Origin: an uncultured Bacilli bacterium
GTDB taxonomy: Bacteria; Bacillota_I; Bacilli_A; RF39; UBA660
Reading direction: 5' to 3'
Assembly (NCBI GenBank): GCA_947629195.1
Contig: CANRCS010000029.1
Span: forward strand, 1 to 10,221
DNA length: 10,221 nucleotides
Numbering within the stretch: the first letter of the stretch is position 1; the number at the start of each line of letters is the position of its first letter. The position numbers were made by a program, and so were the translations under genes. Positions 7,601 through 10,221 of the stretch are shown in pieces. Under the pieces are notes generated by a model. It saw only the letters and a program-made list of their open reading frames with translations. It did no database searches and was not told the DNA's origin.

Positions 7601-8742
7601 TCTGTTACATAAAGACTTACAGAATTATAAGATCCTTTAATTTCTGTTGAACCATTAACCTTAATTATTGGTGAATTTTTATCTATAGTGAATGTTACTG
7701 TTACAGTATTACCTGCTTTGTCAGTAGCTTCTAATACGTAAGTACCGTCTTCAGTTATTTCAGTACCACTAACATAAGGTTCACCATTTAATGTTAATTC
7801 TTCCAAATTAGCATCTTCTACTACTGGTGTTACACTTGTTTTATATTGTTGATTATTTTCTACACCAGTTATTTTTGGATTTGTTTTATCGATTGTAAAT
7901 GTTACAGTTTCAGAATTAAATGCTTCATCTGTTACAGTTACTTTGTATTCTCCATCATCTGTAAATTTCATTTCACCAGTGTATTCTTCACCATTAACAG
8001 TAACTTTACATTCAGTATTATCTTTTACTGTCAATGTTACATCAGTGTTTGTAAATTCTGCCAATACACCTTCAATGACTGGTTTGCCAGTGTCTTCTAG
8101 TATAGATCTTAATGATTCTAGACGTTTTAATAAATCATCTTTAACACTACCATTATTTAAAGCACCAACTTTTGATTCAATATCGTTACTAGATTTATAT
8201 TCTCTAGCACTTTGAATGTTTTCTTGTTTAGTTGCGCTTTTTACTTGATTTTCAAGATTTTGTACTAGTTGTTTAGCATTATCTTCTATTTGTCCTTGAA
8301 CTGCATTTAATCTGTCATTTAATTCAGATTTTTGTTCTTCTGAATCTAAGCCAGATACTTTATCTCTTGCAGTATTTACGTCTTGTTGTGTTAATGTTTT
8401 TTCAGATTTTTCTACTGCTTGTAGGGCATCATAATATTTAGAATTATCTGTACTATTTATATTATTTGTTCTTGAAGTGTTTGTTGTTATTCTATTGATT
8501 TGATTATTTCCATTTAAATTATCATTAGTTGTGATATCTTGTGATAAATCATCACCATTTTGAGTTTCCTCTACTTGTTCACTTTCTTTATCAGATCCAT
8601 CTTTATCACCATCAACTTTTTCATATGTATCATTATCATCATCAAAAGTTTTTTCGTTGCTACTTGGATTTGCGAAAGTGAATATTGTTAAACCAATTAA
8701 TAAGAATAAAATAATTGCAAATATTACTTTTTTATTTCTCAT
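1645..8742 (-). CDS. Giant secreted surface protein: Ig-like stalk, GLUG-type beta-helix and InlB_B-like repeat
   Basis: This 2365-aa protein is predicted to be exported and to work outside the cell, probably as an adhesin or matrix-binding stalk; ligand and role are unknown. Order seen: signal peptide (basic KK then hydrophobic core, about 5-24, possible cleavage after TFA); acidic/Asn-rich linker (26-102); helical spacer with Ala/Glu/Lys/Gln heptad-like pattern (103-218); about 17 Ig-like modules (about 224-1880) whose junctions are a hydrophobic strand, Asp, three variable residues and Pro, as in FTIDKTNP; a Ser-run hinge (about 1883-1888); a beta-helix with GLUG-like motifs such as GGGIVGHV (about 1890-2143); a Glu/Thr/Ser linker (about 2150-2215); a region with C2253 and C2258; an InlB_B-like repeat with GYKFVGWK (about 2268-2322); and a hydrophobic tail ending KLLGENI. 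No LPXTG motif, SLH, LysM or choline-binding repeat is visible, so attachment is unexplained. GGGAGG lies seven bases before the ATG. The reading frame is intact, with a strong own promoter and terminator. Confidence 0.93.
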   Translation of the reverse strand: MRNKKVIFAIILFLLIGLTIFTFANPSSNEKTFDDDNDTYEKVDGDKDGSDKESEQVEETQNGDDLSQDITTNDNLNGNNQINRITTNTSRTNNINSTDNSKYYDALQAVEKSEKTLTQQDVNTARDKVSGLDSEEQKSELNDRLNAVQGQIEDNAKQLVQNLENQVKSATKQENIQSAREYKSSNDIESKVGALNNGSVKDDLLKRLESLRSILEDTGKPVIEGVLAEFTNTDVTLTVKDNTECKVTVNGEEYTGEMKFTDDGEYKVTVTDEAFNSETVTFTIDKTNPKITGVENNQQYKTSVTPVVEDANLEELTLNGEPYVSGTEITEDGTYVLEATDKAGNTVTVTFTIDKNSPIIKVNGSTEIKGSYNSVSLYVTDANEFTGTIKNKTTGKTNPLNSNGNKVDKNYAASTDISSMGEGEYEVTVKDAAGNTTTITFTYDKTAAKNEAANILVLGDSNETDGPVYYANENDKIYTYVTFNEELGKNPTYILINNGKEFDVTDKITVSHDKATGYYTYTVVIPVKELEGYADGEVTFKVKGIEDKTGNKSADITAATNGHSLIIDTVAPKVWVDDKENSAIREDGVAYTNSGNANTNVHDANPFEFSIIEDDKTVATLPYKYAPGEWYGNTDYAFRSGISHLIKQNKKYTIKATDKAGNTTEYAFVWDKTAPAAEKVTMENNSNMKAKSAKFGDWILVSVTYNEELRSNPVLTIGGNTGEFVSSSLNEDNSGLYTYVLKANLPKGIADGKIPFTVSEAYDKLGNKADDVTAVTEGAWIVVDNTKSDIYVGNYDRSSQKEVDGAFYTNDPNINVYDNNPFTFVVKDENGKVLTDVLSNREEPNKNGKYFFRSKVNGTKTDGKYTIEVTDEAGNVSTLTYTYDSIDPMLNIAGLKNNLTQEPNFSPSDANLYKIEVYKGEDLVKTYQGNDIFLDDRTGLLMCFGNLKDFGDGEYTIIAYDKAGNKKEATYIYDATAPTVGGTAKFGGEEVEFQDGGVYQEVTLNIQDNFLGSEKKWGKMEIRFVDTNGKTNNSAEMFGTKGQTTVTKKFTKEGTYTVDIYDMLGNKTTVTFTIDTTKPTFTSTLFDADTNEEITGNITGAKRIRVVIEWSEPITDFKKIDIGVLSGSGWTRDDSVEFEEIEAGKKYAIVYKQKEGAKPTTFGITVDGNAVKDLAGNGNELKWIRIEKVDSEAPKVELLEILNLSNLNNKKSPKYANEDAEIRIRAKFNEELTSKTLKVKMNDTEVGDATITESGEYQATLNIKNDILTKTDLPEGEIKFELIGIEDKFGHKTNETGIINNNDIKTENGYDSVIYDNTDPVITYKNGTVTIVENNNLNYKVYKDGELVLDNNVIHKNTDIKIDLSKYGDGEYRVVVVDDAGNEKEATYIYDVTAPTAGGTAKFGGEEVKFQNGGVYQEVTLNIQDNFLASEKKWGKMEIHFVDTNGKTNNSAEMFGTKGQTTVTKKFTKEGTYTVDIYDMLGNKTTVTFTIDTTKPTFTSTLFDADTNEEITGNITGAKRIRVVIEWSEPITDFKKIDIGVLSGSGWTRDDSVEFEEIEAGKKYAIVYKQKEGAKPTTFGITVDGNAVKDLAGNGNELKWIRIEKVDSEGPNVEGSTAYSNGEAVAFENGGTYQKVELKIHDDNFGSGLNGGQIKIEKTVNGVTTYSYNMLGGQQDWTQNFDEEAEYKVTIVDKFGNETILNFVIDKNAPEVTATAVHGTEEVPFVDGSAYKKVTLSINDANLNSKEQNGKMKIKRVYRAVNEQTEETYNNPYTKVFTEEGYYEVTIQDLAGNSIVKNFIIDNTIPVLNTERSKYPPTIYKEKDIDPIISIKNNATDNFTASQDLKITTSKTINTNSTTDGVAITIEDEAGNSYKYSNVTIKISSSSSSKETVKVSSAEQLKNLYTNPEDYKGKNVILTDDIDLNDLNSYGSSTNWHSLDGSKLSGLVINGNGHTIKNMKVSDIDSESRIKIPLGYAIGFIGYDSDEDITIKNIKFDNANVQVTNTGSSQVYAGVVIGYINKATSFNTLDNITVKNSLVYAKNEGGGIVGHVDSGFLTLNSCIVADTRISGSDRTNAGSLIGGTSYVHDTHISINNSTATNVELHNMKTNENYWIGSQYSKSTLKLTDSYEYNVKNVNKNALNSSVASQSPIIEEKEESKAIEEKTSDPLNEYKEPSIETPESDQSTTDTTEEENTTVDGVKEEENVPEVFPYLGKAFNKIELDTTYTSNEQIEVEADVEDKAGIIWWAEFSCDMDKCEGFKEHDSDNLSDKVIEGRRGDIRSITMEAPKAKEGYKFVGWKKYEVKYDGADFSIQGFEAIYDEEKTPEIPEQDENQPLDSVAYGMILPKFALTLPMIRKLLGENI
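3915..4603 (-). repeat. Stalk repeat, C-proximal copy
   Basis: This encodes about residues 1380-1610 of the giant protein. It aligns without gaps to 5166-5854 at a constant offset of 1251 bases (417 codons). Bases 3915-4423 are identical to the partner. Nine substitutions occur between 4424 and 4568 and two more at 4596 and 4603, beyond which similarity fades. It contains two Ig-like modules, one with the segment IEWSEPITDFKKID, which resembles SwmB/Big-type 'SEPV' domains. Confidence 0.95.
5166..5854 (-). repeat. Stalk repeat, N-proximal copy
   Basis: This encodes about residues 963-1193 and pairs with 3915-4603. The first 509 bases (5166-5674) match with no change, synonymous sites included. 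The remaining part carries the amino-acid differences R/H, G/A, D/N, E/K, V/A and A/V between copies. The two copies are separated by about 186 residues of unrelated Ig-like sequence, so the duplicated block is interrupted, with a 417-codon period. Confidence 0.95.
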
Positions 8743-8769
8743 ATAAATACCTCCCTTATATATTATATG

Positions 8770-8811
8770 TTACAGATATTAATGACACCCAAAAACATCT
8801 AAAATCTGTAA
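8770..8811. promoter_or_regulatory. Inverted repeat in the leader of the giant gene
   Basis: TTACAGAT (8770-8777) and ATCTGTAA (8804-8811) form a perfect 8-bp inverted repeat separated by 26 bases. The right arm lies at the predicted transcription start and the left arm near the ribosome binding site. It could be an operator or a 5'-leader hairpin; chance is also possible in such A/T-rich DNA. Confidence 0.35.
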
Positions 8812-8815
8812 GAAT

Positions 8816-8844
8816 ATTATAAACTGAATTTATAAAAAAGTGAA
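8816..8844 (-). promoter_or_regulatory. Promoter of the giant surface-protein gene
   Basis: On the minus strand, a -35 TTCACT (8839-8844, four of six consensus bases), a 17-base spacer and a perfect -10 TATAAT (8816-8821) precede the gene. The predicted start is near 8809, giving a leader of about 65 bases that ends in GGGAGG. An A/T-rich stretch lies immediately upstream and could act as an UP element. Confidence 0.6.
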
Positions 8845-8883
8845 CAATTTTCGACAATATTTTTATAAAATTTCATAAAAAAG

Positions 8884-8920
8884 AAGATGACTTAGTCCTT
8901 TAACGGGCTAGGTCATTTTT
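8884..8920 (+). terminator. Hairpin with U-tract between the ATPase and the giant gene
   Basis: Arms at 8884-8898 and 8905-8919 enclose the loop TTTAAC. Read as plus-strand RNA, the stem pairs fully using G-U wobbles (two of them inside the G/C-rich core) and runs directly into UUUUU, a classic terminator. Read as minus-strand RNA, the core wobbles become C-A mismatches and the T-tract starts later (CTTCTTTTTT). By position it should end the minus-strand ATPase transcript, whose stop is at 8984. It may work in both directions; the strand given is the one the base pairing favours. Confidence 0.6.
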
Positions 8921-8983
8921 ATACACTAGTTAATTCTTTATTAATAGTTTCCTTTGAGTTCAAAATTTCATTAAGTTTTTCCT

Positions 8984-10189
8984 TTATTTTTTATTTAATA
9001 ACCAATCAACTATATTGATTTTTTTTATTCCATTGTAATCAGCTTCCATATCCATATCATAAGTTATTAAATATTTTGGATAATGATCTCCTGTTTTTTG
9101 CAATGACCTTAGTTCTCTTTCTAATACTTTTTCATCTCTAACTGTTAATGCAACTTGAAAATATTTCAAACCATCTCTATTTTCAGCAACAAAGTCTACT
9201 TCTAGATCATCAACTTTTCCAACATATACTTTGTATCCTCTTCTTAACAATTCGAGATAAACTATATTTTCTAATACATGTCCCATATCACTACCAGCTT
9301 TTTTACCTAATAAATAGCTTCTTAATCCTTGATCTACAACATAGTATTTGTAATCTCTAGCAAGCAAGTTCTTACCTTTAATATCAAATCTTTCGGCTTT
9401 GTATATTAAGAAACTTTCTACAAAAGCAGATATATAGTTTTCAACCGTATGGTTACTTGTGGATATTCCCTTACTTGTTAGTGTATCACTTATTTTTTTA
9501 GTAGATATTGGACTACCTATGCTGTCAAATATAAATTTTAGTACACTTTCTAAAAGCATCTTATCTGTTATATTATTTCTTGTTATTATATCTTTATAAA
9601 CAATAGTACTAAAGATTCCTTCTAAATATGTATCTAAACCATTTGGATCATCTTGAAGTATAGGTATATTTCCTGGCATACCACCATATTTCATATAATC
9701 TAAAAAATATTCATAACGACTTTTATTTAAATTATCAAATGCACTTAAATATTCTTTAAATGATAATGGTAATAATTTTATTTCTACATATCTTCCTGAT
9801 AATAATGTTGCAAGTTCTCCAGATAATAAATAAGTATTTGATACAGTTATATATACATCAACATTTTTCTTTATATATAAACTATCTACTGCTTTTTGGA
9901 ACATAGGAACATTTTGAACTTCATCTAAAAATACATAAAATTGTTTTTTAGAATCCAATTGTTTATTTATATGATTATATAATTCCTTATAGCTTTCAAA
10001 ATTATAGTCAGCATCCTCAAGATTTATCTTTATTATTTGATCATCTTTTATTCCACTTTCTTTTAAGTAATTTATAAATAATTCAAATAATGTTGATTTA
10101 CCACATCTTCTTATTCCAGTAACGACCTTGATTAAATCTTTATTTTTAAACCTTTTTAATTGTTCAAGATATTCTGTTCTTTCTATCAT
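8984..10189 (-). CDS. AAA_14/DUF4143-type ATPase
   Basis: This 401-aa protein belongs to a widespread bacterial and archaeal family that joins an AAA-type P-loop ATPase to a C-terminal DUF4143 domain; its cellular role is not established. Seen: Walker A GIRRCGKST (residues 25-33); Walker B FYVFLDEVQ with D89 and E90; the family segment LLSGELATLLSGRYVEI followed by PLSFKEYL; YGGMPGN; a winged-helix-like middle region; and a C-terminal block with E307, EVDF (E330, D332) and QVA (Q345) spaced like a PD-(D/E)xK nuclease fold. Length is normal for the family and no motif is broken. An in-frame GTG at 10198 lies inside the Shine-Dalgarno sequence AGAGGTG, so ATG at 10189 is preferred. It was not assigned to a defence or toxin system because no partner gene is visible. 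A run of six A's just before the stop is noted separately. Confidence 0.92.
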   Translation of the reverse strand: MIERTEYLEQLKRFKNKDLIKVVTGIRRCGKSTLFELFINYLKESGIKDDQIIKINLEDADYNFESYKELYNHINKQLDSKKQFYVFLDEVQNVPMFQKAVDSLYIKKNVDVYITVSNTYLLSGELATLLSGRYVEIKLLPLSFKEYLSAFDNLNKSRYEYFLDYMKYGGMPGNIPILQDDPNGLDTYLEGIFSTIVYKDIITRNNITDKMLLESVLKFIFDSIGSPISTKKISDTLTSKGISTSNHTVENYISAFVESFLIYKAERFDIKGKNLLARDYKYYVVDQGLRSYLLGKKAGSDMGHVLENIVYLELLRRGYKVYVGKVDDLEVDFVAENRDGLKYFQVALTVRDEKVLERELRSLQKTGDHYPKYLITYDMDMEADYNGIKKINIVDWLLNKK

Positions 10190-10195
10190 AGTTTT

Positions 10196-10202
10196 CACCT
10201 CT
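10196..10202 (-). promoter_or_regulatory. Ribosome binding site that fixes the ATPase start
   Basis: AGAGGTG is placed six bases before the ATG at 10189. The GTG inside it is in frame but would itself have no ribosome binding site at normal spacing. The promoter for this gene is probably beyond the right edge. Confidence 0.75.
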
Positions 10203-10221
10203 GTTATAAGTATATATTAAA

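Noticed and set aside
1645..8742. Alternative genetic code (TGA as Trp), suggested by the extreme A/T bias
   Set aside because: Trp is encoded by TGG throughout and no in-frame TGA occurs in any of the four genes.
8743..8815. Riboswitch in the leader of the giant gene
   Set aside because: The predicted leader is only about 65 bases, lacks any recognised aptamer core, and shows a single weak dyad.
8984..10189. ATPase as half of an anti-phage or toxin-antitoxin system
   Set aside because: The AAA_14/DUF4143 family commonly occurs as a lone gene and no partner gene with a matching promoter or overlap is in the window.
10196..10198. GTG at 10198 (and likewise GTG at 1553-1555) as the true start codons
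   Set aside because: Each GTG is part of the Shine-Dalgarno sequence GGTG that sits six bases before an in-frame ATG.
10209..10214. TATACT as the -10 element of the ATPase gene
   Set aside because: It would start the transcript almost on top of the ribosome binding site, and the matching -35 would be outside the window.

Overview
The window looks like chromosomal DNA from a very AT-rich, low-GC Gram-positive-type bacterium (Bacillota, possibly one of the uncultured gut Bacilli or Clostridia lineages). The basis is the strong A/T bias, purine-rich Shine-Dalgarno sequences (AAGGAGG, GGGAGG, AAAGGTG) before every gene, the Bacillota-style surface-protein modules, and use of the standard bacterial code: TGG encodes Trp and no in-frame TGA occurs across more than 2,300 codons of one gene. 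The exact lineage is inference.

All four genes are on the minus strand and read from right to left. From right to left they are: (1) an AAA_14/DUF4143-type ATPase of about 401 aa (8984-10189); (2) a 2365-aa secreted multidomain surface protein (1645-8742); (3) a small bacterial PH-domain protein of about 135 aa (1139-1546); and (4) the N-terminal 339 residues of a P1B-type heavy-metal, probably copper, transporting ATPase (1-1019) that runs off the left edge. Good sigma-A-like promoters can be read in front of genes 2, 3 and 4. Terminator-like hairpins follow genes 2 and 3, and a third hairpin lies between genes 1 and 2. The genes therefore look like separate transcription units, and nothing in the sequence ties them into one pathway.

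The surface protein dominates the window. Its order is: signal peptide, acidic/Asn-rich linker, alpha-helical spacer, a stalk of about 17 Ig-like modules marked by 16 recurring strand-Asp-x-x-x-Pro junctions, a right-handed beta-helix with GLUG-like motifs, an acidic Thr/Glu linker, an InlB_B-like repeat, and an unusual hydrophobic C-terminal tail that is not an LPXTG sorting signal. Inside the stalk is an in-frame duplication with a 1251-bp (417-codon) period. Its first 509 bp are identical between copies, while the adjoining ~145 bp carry nine substitutions, six of them amino-acid changing.

The main items for a second look are the recombining stalk repeat, the missing anchor and odd C-terminus of the giant protein, a hairpin at 8884-8920 whose G-U pairs point to plus-strand RNA where no plus-strand gene exists, and a possible homopolymer frameshift at the end of the ATPase gene. 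No mobile element, CRISPR array, tRNA or rRNA was seen, and no intergenic stretch exceeds 300 bases.
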